7,513 bases of DNA from NCBI GenBank assembly GCA_902562015.1, contig CACERX010000052.1, positions 1-7,513 of the forward strand, read 5' to 3'. Below, piece by piece: positions 1 through 6,838 of the stretch. The first letter of the stretch is position 1; the number at the start of each line of letters is the position of its first letter. The DNA is from an uncultured SAR324 cluster bacterium (lineage in GTDB: Bacteria > SAR324 > NAC60-12). The notes under the pieces are model-generated. The model was given only the letters and a program-made list of their open reading frames with translations, did not search any database and was not told where the DNA came from. The translations under genes and the position numbers were made by a program.

Positions 1-1
1 C

Positions 2-799
2 CTCAGTACAATGGATAAAGGCGATTTTTCAGATTTTCCACATGCTCTATTTCGGATTTTTGTAGGACACCCTGTTAGTTTATTTTTGGTTGTGATTGCT
101 TTAATTTGGAGGAAAAACTCCCTAATTATAATAAATTGTCCTGCTCCCCAAATAGAATTACAGAAAATTCTCAGCTTGAGTTGGTGCATCGGTCTTATCT
201 TGTGGTTAACACTTTTTGATCCTCTTGTAAATACTCGCTATATTATTGGTTTTGTATTTTTGACGCTTCTTTTAACAGTAATTTTTGCAACCCAACATTT
301 AGTTACAATTTTTCATCAAAATCATCAAAAGTGGCAGAATTACGTAAGCGGAATTGCTTTATTGCTTACACTTAGTGTTTCTCATATAGATGTTGATTTA
401 CAACAAGCCAGACATTGGATTTCCTCCAAATCTTTGCATGAGCATTGGTTAACTAGCAGTAGTCTAGCTGAAGTACAGAACTATTTGAATAATAACGTTA
501 ATCCCAAAACAAGAGTTTTGTTTCATTATACTACACAAAGATTTCATGCAAATTTTGTCGTATATGGGGCACGTACCTTCAGTCCCCGCACTCGCTTTGT
601 CTATTCCAAGGATAAAAATGAAATTAAGGATGGATTGAATAGGATTAAACCGGAATATTATGTTATCAGGAAAAGCGAAACAAAGACCTCAGGTGGATTG
701 CTTGAAAAAAAATCATTCCTTGACGAGAATTTTACGTTATTAGTGATTTTTAAAGAATTCCTGTTATACAAAATACCTAAAGATTTTGGGGAATTTTAG
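2..799 (+). CDS. C-terminal part of a polytopic membrane protein, probably a GT-C-type glycosyltransferase (5' end outside the window)
   Basis: The frame is open to the left edge (Leu-Ser-Thr precede the first Met at position 11), so this is most likely the 3' portion of a longer gene. About 265 residues are visible. Counting from that Met, hydrophobic segments lie near residues 16-33, 53-68, 76-98 and 112-127, followed by a soluble tail of about 135 residues. An Arg-Tyr at the start of the third segment (RYIIGFVFL) resembles the 'RY' that opens a late membrane helix in many ArnT/PMT-like GT-C enzymes, which use lipid-linked sugars at the outer face of the inner membrane. That placement is an inference: the catalytic N-terminal loop lies outside the window. 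The tail contains a small alpha/beta-looking stretch (AEVQNYLNNNVNPKTRVLFH), as is common after the membrane part of such proteins. The gene converges on the DUF2079 gene with only about 11 bp between the stops. Confidence 0.6.
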   Translation, partial: LSTMDKGDFSDFPHALFRIFVGHPVSLFLVVIALIWRKNSLIIINCPAPQIELQKILSLSWCIGLILWLTLFDPLVNTRYIIGFVFLTLLLTVIFATQHLVTIFHQNHQKWQNYVSGIALLLTLSVSHIDVDLQQARHWISSKSLHEHWLTSSSLAEVQNYLNNNVNPKTRVLFHYTTQRFHANFVVYGARTFSPRTRFVYSKDKNEIKDGLNRIKPEYYVIRKSETKTSGGLLEKKSFLDENFTLLVIFKEFLLYKIPKDFGEF

Positions 800-807
800 T
801 GTAAAAT
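793..807. terminator. Small palindrome at a convergent gene junction, possible weak bidirectional terminator
   Basis: A perfect 6-bp inverted repeat, ATTTTA-GTG-TAAAAT, spans the TAG stop of the left gene and the gap before the TAA of the DUF2079 gene. An outer 8-bp repeat (AAGATTTT at 780-787 with AAAATCTT at 816-823) could extend the structure around it. The stems are pure or nearly pure A/T and there is no clean T-run on either side, so the termination role is inferred mainly from its place between two convergent stops. Confidence 0.3.
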
Positions 808-810
808 CAT

Positions 811-2385
811 TTAATAAAATCTTATAAAAATTTCCAAGTGATGAAAACCTTGAAGCATTTTATACTCTGAAGACGAACGCATCATACTTAAACATTCTTC
901 AAGATCATCAATTGGGTAATGATTTAATGACTTAGCAAAAACTAAATATTTTGTATCTACTATTAATCTGTCCCTGCGCATAGGAGCACAGTTGCCATTT
1001 TTATCCTGAGTAATTGCTGAGATATTTGTTCGATTAAGCTGGGGGCCAAGTGAAGTTTGAACTGCAATGGAATCATCTTTTGATAATTTATCAAATTCAA
1101 TCAATTCTTGGCGGATTTCCAAATGAGACTGATTTGGAATAGCTGCATATAATACTCTCAGAGGACTAGAAGGCATCAAACTTATTAAAAATACCATCCA
1201 AACCGACGAAATCCACCAAAACAGTTTTCTTTGCTTCAAAAGCTCAGTCTTGATCATACTTAATGATGAAAATGATAGGATCATTGCTATCATTAGTAGC
1301 GTTGAAGAAATGTCATCATAATGAAAACTAGTTGAATACATTTGATAACGACCTTCCCCAGAAAGCAAATTTACCCCAATTGCAGGACCAGCTATTATTC
1401 CAAAACGCCAAAATATTAAGGGTAAACACCCCAATGGAATTAAAATTTTTAATAGATAAATAATTTTTTCAGGAATATCCTGAAATGGTCCAAGCACCAT
1501 GCTCCATGAATCCTGATAGTTTCTGTAATAAGGCATTACCTTGAAGATAATCGCATAAACAGCGACAGTTCCCACAGCAATTAGAAAAAACCCCATTTTT
1601 TTTTGAGGCGTTGCTAAAACCATATAAAATCCAAAACCAATCCAAACTGCTCCAAGATGTTCTTTGAATCCTAAGATCAAGAACATTAAAAACCAAAAAA
1701 ACAACCAGTTCTTACGTATAAAGCATAAGAATGCATAAAGAATGAACGGTGGTGCCAATGAAGATGGCTGAAATTCATAATAAAGACTGTTTAAGGCAGG
1801 AGCATAAATCAGCATCCAAGATACTGTTAAAATCACTGTAACAAACCAAGCCTTTTCTTTATCATCAAAAAATTCTCTGCAAATCTGATAAATCAAAGGA
1901 GGCACTAATACATATGCGATCGTTTTTGCGAATGTTAACCAGTTAGTGTTGGGAACGATCAAATATAATAATGCTAGAGGAGACATTGACGGATTAAAGT
2001 GATCAGCCCAATCATGGGCATCCAAATAAGATGAATAAAAACTCCCTTGGGCAATGTTATAAAGTTTGTTGCTGAAGTTACCTACATCCCAGACATTCCA
2101 GCTAAATGAGTAATATTTAAAAATCGTGATCAACAGAAATAATACTACATGCACAAAAAAAATAATGATTAGCCACTTTTTGATGTAAAAAACCATTTTC
2201 AAATTAACAGGAATGTTCAAAGGCTTATTTATCCAGATTCGATAGAAAAATACCAACAAGAAAATAAGTGCCGGTAAAAGGTACAAATCCCTTCCACCAA
2301 GTCCTGTCCACCAGAAGAAAAATGTTATCCCCAGGCACAATAAGGCAGGTTCATTAAAGAAATTTTTAAAGACTCTCAATTCCAT
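811..2385 (-). CDS. DUF2079 family polytopic membrane protein
   Basis: A membrane protein of 524 residues from the ATG at 2385. It matches the DUF2079 pattern from memory. Numbered from a GTG at 2427 (subtract 14 for the ATG), the visible hallmarks are WDVGNF at 113-118 with a following N-x-x-x-G-type stretch, DHFNP at 142-146, YEFQP at 217-221 before a Pro-rich helix start, GFKEHLG at 253-259, and later a Tyr-His-like FHYDD segment before another helix. Many hydrophobic helices fill residues 30-430, and a soluble tail of about 110 residues follows. The family's biochemical role is not established; its topology resembles GT-C glycosyltransferases, so a lipid-linked sugar role is only an inference. 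It is last in the cutA-GT9-DUF2079 set. The ATG at 2385 gives a 20-bp overlap with the GT9 gene, while the GTG at 2427 would give 62 bp. Neither start has a strong Shine-Dalgarno sequence, so the start is uncertain. Confidence 0.8.
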   Translation of the reverse strand: MELRVFKNFFNEPALLCLGITFFFWWTGLGGRDLYLLPALIFLLVFFYRIWINKPLNIPVNLKMVFYIKKWLIIIFFVHVVLFLLITIFKYYSFSWNVWDVGNFSNKLYNIAQGSFYSSYLDAHDWADHFNPSMSPLALLYLIVPNTNWLTFAKTIAYVLVPPLIYQICREFFDDKEKAWFVTVILTVSWMLIYAPALNSLYYEFQPSSLAPPFILYAFLCFIRKNWLFFWFLMFLILGFKEHLGAVWIGFGFYMVLATPQKKMGFFLIAVGTVAVYAIIFKVMPYYRNYQDSWSMVLGPFQDIPEKIIYLLKILIPLGCLPLIFWRFGIIAGPAIGVNLLSGEGRYQMYSTSFHYDDISSTLLMIAMILSFSSLSMIKTELLKQRKLFWWISSVWMVFLISLMPSSPLRVLYAAIPNQSHLEIRQELIEFDKLSKDDSIAVQTSLGPQLNRTNISAITQDKNGNCAPMRRDRLIVDTKYLVFAKSLNHYPIDDLEECLSMMRSSSEYKMLQGFHHLEIFIRFY

Positions 2386-3601
2386 TTGATAATAATTTTT
2401 TAGCTTCACTAAATACCATTTGAACACTTATTTGTTTCATACATTGATTATCATTACAGTAAGATTTTTTCTGGTTGAAAACTGAAATACAGGGACTACA
2501 TGCCAATTCCATTGAGATCACTTTAGCATTTGGACTCATTGGGCCAAATATTTTAGGGGTTTCCGGTCCAAACAAAGCAATAATGGGTATGTCGGTTGTC
2601 GAGGCAAAATGAACTGGGCCAGAATCATTGGTGATCAATAGATGACTAATTGAATAAAGAGTAATAAGTTCTCTAAAAGTTGTTTTTCCTGCAAGGTTAA
2701 TAACTCTGTCCGAATTTATTTCCCGCAAAAAAATTTCACATTTAGGTTGCTCCACAATACTTCCGGTTAATATTATTGTGATCGTTGAATCTTCAAGTAG
2801 TTTTCTACCAACTTCAACAAAATTTTCTGCTGGCCATTTTCTAAGGGGAACTATATCACTAGCATTCGTATTTAGGAGTATAATTTTTTCCAATGCTATT
2901 TCAGGATATTCTAATTTCAATCTATTTTGTAAGGCCTTTTGATCATCCTCTAGTATTTTTATTTGTAAGCGATTCCGCATTTGAGAAGGTATTTTCTCTT
3001 TTTGCAAAGGTTGAGTTGAGATTGGTTCACTTAAGGTTTTTGCAAGAGCTAAATATGTCTGAGATGCATGTAAATGGGAGTTATAAACAAGACGATGAGT
3101 GAGAAGATTACCAATATAGCTTCCTTCATTATAAAACCGATAGTAGCCAATTCTATTTATGGCACCAATCCAGACTGAAATTAAAGCACTAACTCTTGTA
3201 AACGGTTCTAGAACAACAGCAGAAACTCTCTTCCCGCTGAATTTTTTACGAATTGAAATAAGATTTAAAAACATGACTGACAAAGAGGCCGTACTCATCA
3301 ATAAAATTTCGTCTCGCTCAAATCCCATTAACTCCAACGTTTCCAAGCCGACAGGAGATGTGATGAAACACACACGGCTATGTGGATATTTTTTCCGAGC
3401 TTCCTGAATTGCTGGATAAGCCACTACAAGAGCTCCTATTTCAGCTAATCCTATGAAAACAATTATTTCAGGTGAATCCTGGTTAAGATAATTATCTGAT
3501 TTCGATTTTCTTATAGTTCTTATCAAGGACCATAAACCTGTTACAAAACAAAGAGGAATCCCAGCCCATCTATCGATAAGCCTCATCGTATCCGGATGCA
3601 T
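2366..3601 (-). CDS. Glycosyltransferase family 9 protein (ADP-heptose:LPS heptosyltransferase-like)
   Basis: A 411-residue protein with a two-Rossmann GT-B layout. The N-terminal half includes VFIGLAEIGALVVAYPAI (48-65), the usual first strand and helix. The C-terminal half holds the donor-site signatures: NTNASDIVPLRKWP (244-257), LAGKTTFRELITLY (303-316) and the hallmark NDSGPVHFAS (325-334). Family members transfer heptose or related sugars from nucleotide donors to lipopolysaccharide core or other envelope glycans at the cytoplasmic face; the exact sugar cannot be told here. An N-terminal extension with a hydrophobic stretch (about 14-30, starting RWAGIPLCF) could anchor it to the membrane. 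Near the C-terminus four cysteines are arranged C368-x2-C371 and C382-x4-C387. The ATG directly abuts the cutA stop (TAAATG) and is preceded by a purine-rich GAAGAGAAGAAG, which supports coupled translation. An ATG 15 bp further in is a possible alternative start. Confidence 0.9.
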   Translation of the reverse strand: MHPDTMRLIDRWAGIPLCFVTGLWSLIRTIRKSKSDNYLNQDSPEIIVFIGLAEIGALVVAYPAIQEARKKYPHSRVCFITSPVGLETLELMGFERDEILLMSTASLSVMFLNLISIRKKFSGKRVSAVVLEPFTRVSALISVWIGAINRIGYYRFYNEGSYIGNLLTHRLVYNSHLHASQTYLALAKTLSEPISTQPLQKEKIPSQMRNRLQIKILEDDQKALQNRLKLEYPEIALEKIILLNTNASDIVPLRKWPAENFVEVGRKLLEDSTITIILTGSIVEQPKCEIFLREINSDRVINLAGKTTFRELITLYSISHLLITNDSGPVHFASTTDIPIIALFGPETPKIFGPMSPNAKVISMELACSPCISVFNQKKSYCNDNQCMKQISVQMVFSEAKKLLSNGIESL

Positions 3602-3946
3602 TTACTTCTTCTCTTCTTTAAATGCGGTTTCTGTTTCAATCCAAGTTAAAAATTCGGGATTGCCTCCTTGAATTGGTAAATCTAATATGCAGGGACATTC
3701 ATAACTGTGATGAAAATTAACTGTTTCAATCAGTTTTGTCATGAGTTTCTTACGGGTTTTAGCAATCATAACTACTTCTTGACCTTCTTCCAATTTGTCT
3801 TCCCACTTATAAATAGAAGTCATATTTTCAAGAAGATTTACACATGCCACCAGTTTTTTTTCCACCAGAATTTGGCTAATTTTTCTGGCCTCCTCAGAAG
3901 TGCCTGCAGTCATATAAACCCAGCATAGTTTTTCTGATGATTTCAT
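3602..3946 (-). CDS. cutA: CutA1 family divalent-ion tolerance protein
   Basis: A small cytoplasmic protein of 114 residues from the ATG at 3946, the normal size for CutA1. Seen in the sequence: a beta strand then TAGTSEEARKISQILVEKKLVACVN, then an IYKWEDKLEEGQEVVMIAKT core, then the signature HHSYECPCILDLPI (family pattern H-x-Y-E-x-P-x-I), and the closing FLTWIETET, matching the usual 'yl.Wi' end. CutA proteins form ferredoxin-like trimers and were named for copper tolerance in E. coli, but their molecular role remains debated. It is the first gene of a packed minus-strand set: its TAA touches the ATG of the GT9 gene. A TTG two codons upstream (3952) is in frame, but ATG is preferred. No strong ribosome-binding site is visible. 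Confidence 0.93.
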   Translation of the reverse strand: MKSSEKLCWVYMTAGTSEEARKISQILVEKKLVACVNLLENMTSIYKWEDKLEEGQEVVMIAKTRKKLMTKLIETVNFHHSYECPCILDLPIQGGNPEFLTWIETETAFKEEKK

Positions 3947-3972
3947 AACCAAGTGAAATGATTTTAAAAAAT

Positions 3973-4002
3973 TTGATATTTTCTAAGAGTCTTTTAATTC
4001 AA
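3973..4002 (-). promoter_or_regulatory. Weak candidate sigma70-type promoter for the cutA-GT9-DUF2079 set
   Basis: On the minus strand TTGAAT is followed after 18 bp by TATCAA, ending about 26 bp before the cutA ATG. Both boxes are imperfect and the region is very AT-rich, so chance matches are likely. It is listed because the roughly 90-bp gap after the GT2 gene is the natural place for a promoter driving the three packed genes. Confidence 0.25.
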
Positions 4003-4037
4003 TTAATTTAATTTCAAATAAAAATCTAAGTTTTCTG

Positions 4038-4916
4038 TTATGTGTAAATTGTTCCACATTGTAAACATTGAAATTTTGTTTCTAAATTATTACTCAATTG
4101 ATTATTTCTATTTTTTAATTTTTTTGAAGTTTGTGTTTGATAATAGCTTATACATTTAGGACATTTAATGAGTTTTTCGTTATGATTTTGAAATTCTTTG
4201 TGAAAATTCTTAAAGAAGGTCCTATAATAAAATAATTTACATAAGCAGAGTATGCTTTTGAAAATTTCTAATTTTGAAATTTTTGAAATTCCAGATTTTC
4301 GATCACTAAAAAATATTGGAAACTCATCTATTTTATTTGTTAGACGACAAATGGAATAAATTGATTCAACAAAAAAAGAATATCCTTCTGATTGAATAGA
4401 GTCTAGGTTGATTTCTTTTAAAATTGGAACTTTAAATCCTCTATACGAAGTTGTGCATTCTTTTAATGGAATCTTTAAAAGATTCCTTGCTAAAAAATTT
4501 GCAGAGACACTCAAAGTCTTCCTATATATACCATAGTTTTGTCCCCCTCCCTTGATGTATCTTGATCCAGTTACAAAATCATTATTCATCATCAAACTTA
4601 CCATTTTTTTAAGATATTTAGGATCATGTGAAAAATCTGCGTCCATTGTAATTAAAATACTAAAATTATTCTTTATTGCATATTTCATCGCTAATTTATG
4701 TGCAGTACCAAGCCCCAATTTTCTTGGACGATAGATGATATTCAGTTGTTTATATTTTTCCGACAGCTCTCGCAGTATATTACCAGTTCCATCTGGTGAA
4801 GCATCATCAATGACCAACATTTTAGTATCCTGGAGATGCTCAAAAACACTTATGATGAGATCTTCAATATTTTCTGCTTCATTATAAGTTGCCGTAAAAA
4901 CTAATATTTTATCCAT
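4038..4916 (-). CDS. Family 2 glycosyltransferase (dolichol-phosphate mannosyltransferase-like) with C-terminal four-Cys zinc ribbon
   Basis: A 292-residue protein. The N-terminal GT-A domain (about 1-235) shows the DPM1-type order of motifs: TATYNEAENI (8-17), DDASPDGT (37-44), GLGTAH (68-73), the metal-binding D92-x-D94 in MDADFSHDP, GSRYIKGG (117-124), the acceptor-loop-like ECTTSYRGF (153-161) and SDRKSGISK (204-212). Such enzymes move a sugar from a nucleotide donor to a polyprenyl phosphate on the cytoplasmic face of the membrane; the actual sugar is unknown. There is no C-terminal membrane segment. Instead the tail has paired cysteines at 252/255 and 284/287 (KCPKC and QCLQC), a zinc-ribbon pattern. 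The gene is more AT-rich than its neighbours (about 28% GC over 4021-4920), stands alone between two gaps and may have been acquired separately. The ATG start lacks a strong ribosome-binding site. Confidence 0.9.
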   Translation of the reverse strand: MDKILVFTATYNEAENIEDLIISVFEHLQDTKMLVIDDASPDGTGNILRELSEKYKQLNIIYRPRKLGLGTAHKLAMKYAIKNNFSILITMDADFSHDPKYLKKMVSLMMNNDFVTGSRYIKGGGQNYGIYRKTLSVSANFLARNLLKIPLKECTTSYRGFKVPILKEINLDSIQSEGYSFFVESIYSICRLTNKIDEFPIFFSDRKSGISKISKLEIFKSILCLCKLFYYRTFFKNFHKEFQNHNEKLIKCPKCISYYQTQTSKKLKNRNNQLSNNLETKFQCLQCGTIYT

Positions 4917-4982
4917 CTTGAATAAATTTTTTAAATTAACCTTATCAAAATGTAAATAAGTATTTTCTCCATCAGACTTATT

Positions 4983-5019
4983 TAGAAAAAAATTTATAAC
5001 AATAAATTAGCTATTATTT
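4983..5019 (-). terminator. AT-rich hairpin downstream of recJ, possible weak rho-independent terminator
   Basis: Within the 220-bp gap between recJ and the GT2 gene, the minus strand reads AATTTAT-TGTT-ATAAATT (4991-5008), a perfect 7-bp stem with a 4-base loop, followed at once by a run of T. An overlapping smaller stem, TTAGC with GCTAA, lies just upstream. The stem has no G/C pairs, so it would be unstable and may simply reflect base composition. It lies about 130 bp past the recJ stop. The rest of the 4917-5139 gap shows no convincing gene or clear promoter. Confidence 0.3.
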
Positions 5020-5139
5020 GCTAAATACACATAACTTAATGTGCTGTGAATTCAAACAAAAGTTGTCTGACTCCATCAATTCAAACCTTGAAATATCTTT
5101 CGCTTTACTCAGTTATTCAGCAAAGATTTAAAATTTTTG

Positions 5140-6831
5140 TCAAATTTGAATGTCCTTAATGGTAAGTTGAATTGAGCGCTTTCCCCGGAATTCGTTAAAT
5201 CCAAGATTTACTGCTAATTGGGAAGGTAGACTATTAGTGAAAGGTTCTGAACAGTTCCAGCCAATTATTTCAATATTTCCTTTTAAATTCCATTTAACAT
5301 GTTTATGCTTGAGACTAGAGAATGGGGAATCAGGGGTGTTGACTGAAAATAAAGGTTCAGGATTCCCTTCACCAAATGGTTGCAGACGGTTCAATTGTTC
5401 CACGAACTGCTCATTTAATTCAGGATAATCAAGTGTCCCATCAAGCTGTAATTTAGGGATAAGTGAGTCTGGGAGTCGCTCATCACACAATTCATTAAAA
5501 CGATCCTGGAACGCTTTCAAATTTTCTGGAATTAAGCTGCATCCTGCTGCTGCTGAATGACCTCCGAAGCGCTCCAAAAGATCTGAACAATCTGAAAGAA
5601 CCTCCTTCAGATTAAGTTCAGGTATTGAGCGTCCGGAACCCTTTATTTTTCCTTCATTTTCACTGAGAACTAAAACAGGTTTATAAAAACTTTCAACTAA
5701 TCGAGTAGCAACAATACCGTTAACACCCTCATGAAAATCTGGAGAAACCAATATTAATGCTGTATTATTTTTTTGCTCGTCTATAAGTTTGTGAGCAATT
5801 TGAATCATCTCTGATTCCTTTTCTCTCCTTGCGGCGTTTGTTTCGTCAAGTATCCTTGCAATTTCTTCAGATTCCTGCCTATCATTCGAAAGTAAAAACC
5901 TTACAGCAATATCTGCATCCTTTAAACGCCCAGCTGCGTTCATTAATGGCCCAAACTGAAAGGCAAGAGTACGGGAAGTGATAGTTTCAACTTTTTTCAA
6001 TTTTTTTAGAACTTGAATCGCTAATCTAGGTTTATCATTCATCACCTTAAGACCGTGATATGTAATTATTCTGTTTTCATCTAACAATGGAACTACATCA
6101 GCCACCGTCCCCAGAGCAGCTAAATCTAAACTGTTACGTAAATTTGGTTCAGGTCGCACTGATGTCCACCAATCAAGTTTTCTTAAGGATTTTCTTAATG
6201 CCATTACCAGTTTTAACGCTACACCACATCCGGATATTTTTTTGAAGGAATACATGCATTCCGGATGATTGGGGTTAATCACTATTCCTGAAGGAAGCAA
6301 ATCAGTCTCTGCTAAGTGATGGTCAGTAACTATAGTTTTTATGCCAGCATCATTAAGTCTGCGGATTTCTTTAGCAGCAGTAATACCATTATCCACCGTA
6401 AGGACCAAATCGGCATTCCTTTCCAGCAAAATGTCCGTGCTGGCATCTGTCAAACCATACCCATGTTTTAGCCTGTTTGGGATAAAGTAATCTACTTTTC
6501 CTGCCCCACAAGCCTTTAAAAAATCCAGTACTAATGCTGTTGCAGTGATTCCGTCCACATCATAATCACCTAAAATAATAATCCGCTGGTTATTTACTAT
6601 CGCAGCTTGAAGCAGTTCTACTGCTAAATTCATATGCCTAAACTGGAAAGGATCTATTAGATTATTCAGGCTGGGCTCTAAAAAAGACTGGATATCTTTT
6701 TGTGTTTTGAATCCTCTGCTAATGAGGATATCTGCTACAAGAGGATGCATTCTCCATTCATCACTCAAATGCTTAGCTGTTTCTAAGTCGTCATTTGATG
6801 GATGATTCCATTGTTTTTTAAGGAATTCCAA
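5140..6831 (-). CDS. recJ: Single-stranded-DNA-specific exonuclease RecJ
   Basis: A 563-residue protein, close to the usual length of bacterial RecJ. RecJ degrades single-stranded DNA 5' to 3' in recombination, mismatch and base-excision repair. The DHH phosphoesterase motifs are all visible: GDYDVDGITAT (88-98, metal-binding aspartates), VDNGIT (146-151), TDHH (169-172), GCGVALKL (201-208) and ALGTVADVVPL (239-249), followed by GPLMNAAGRL (294-303). The DHHA1 part carries GSGRSIPELNL (398-408) and RFGGHSAAAG (421-430), and the OB-fold end includes LQPFGEGNPEP (483-493) and RSIQLTIKDI. All key residues look intact. The start is taken as TTG at 6831: an in-frame TAG lies just upstream, and the next Met (residue 28) would remove the family-typical N-terminal Trp region. 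The gene follows the exonuclease-domain gene after 7 bp, so the two are probably co-transcribed. Confidence 0.97.
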   Translation of the reverse strand: MEFLKKQWNHPSNDDLETAKHLSDEWRMHPLVADILISRGFKTQKDIQSFLEPSLNNLIDPFQFRHMNLAVELLQAAIVNNQRIIILGDYDVDGITATALVLDFLKACGAGKVDYFIPNRLKHGYGLTDASTDILLERNADLVLTVDNGITAAKEIRRLNDAGIKTIVTDHHLAETDLLPSGIVINPNHPECMYSFKKISGCGVALKLVMALRKSLRKLDWWTSVRPEPNLRNSLDLAALGTVADVVPLLDENRIITYHGLKVMNDKPRLAIQVLKKLKKVETITSRTLAFQFGPLMNAAGRLKDADIAVRFLLSNDRQESEEIARILDETNAARREKESEMIQIAHKLIDEQKNNTALILVSPDFHEGVNGIVATRLVESFYKPVLVLSENEGKIKGSGRSIPELNLKEVLSDCSDLLERFGGHSAAAGCSLIPENLKAFQDRFNELCDERLPDSLIPKLQLDGTLDYPELNEQFVEQLNRLQPFGEGNPEPLFSVNTPDSPFSSLKHKHVKWNLKGNIEIIGWNCSEPFTNSLPSQLAVNLGFNEFRGKRSIQLTIKDIQI

Positions 6832-6838
6832 ATTCTAA

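Noticed and set aside
1469..1696. 75-codon minus-strand open frame inside the DUF2079 gene
   Set aside because: It lies wholly within a well-supported membrane-protein gene in another frame and shows no recognisable domain.
2386..2427. GTG at 2427 as the DUF2079 start
   Set aside because: It would need a 62-bp overlap with the GT9 gene and has no good ribosome-binding site; the ATG at 2385 is more plausible, though not proven.
2893..3407. Plus-strand open frames opposite the GT9 gene
   Set aside because: They are antisense to a gene with clear GT9 motifs and look like chance open frames.
3707..3928. 73-codon plus-strand open frame opposite cutA
   Set aside because: Antisense to a clear CutA1 gene, with no recognisable motif.
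4272..4289. Tandem 9-bp repeat (TTTTGAAAT twice) in the GT2 gene
   Set aside because: It encodes Ile-Ser-Lys twice exactly where the family has its G-x-S-K region, and the length fits the family without an insertion, so it is probably chance in AT-rich codons.
4552..4734. 60-codon plus-strand open frame opposite the GT2 gene
   Set aside because: Antisense to the conserved GT-A core; no independent evidence.
5028..5055. Possible promoter TTGAAT-16 bp-TATGTG ahead of the GT2 gene
   Set aside because: The -10 box is poor, it lies over 100 bp from the start codon, and similar matches are common in such AT-rich DNA.
5237..5428. 63-codon plus-strand open frame opposite recJ
   Set aside because: Antisense to the conserved end of recJ; no independent evidence.
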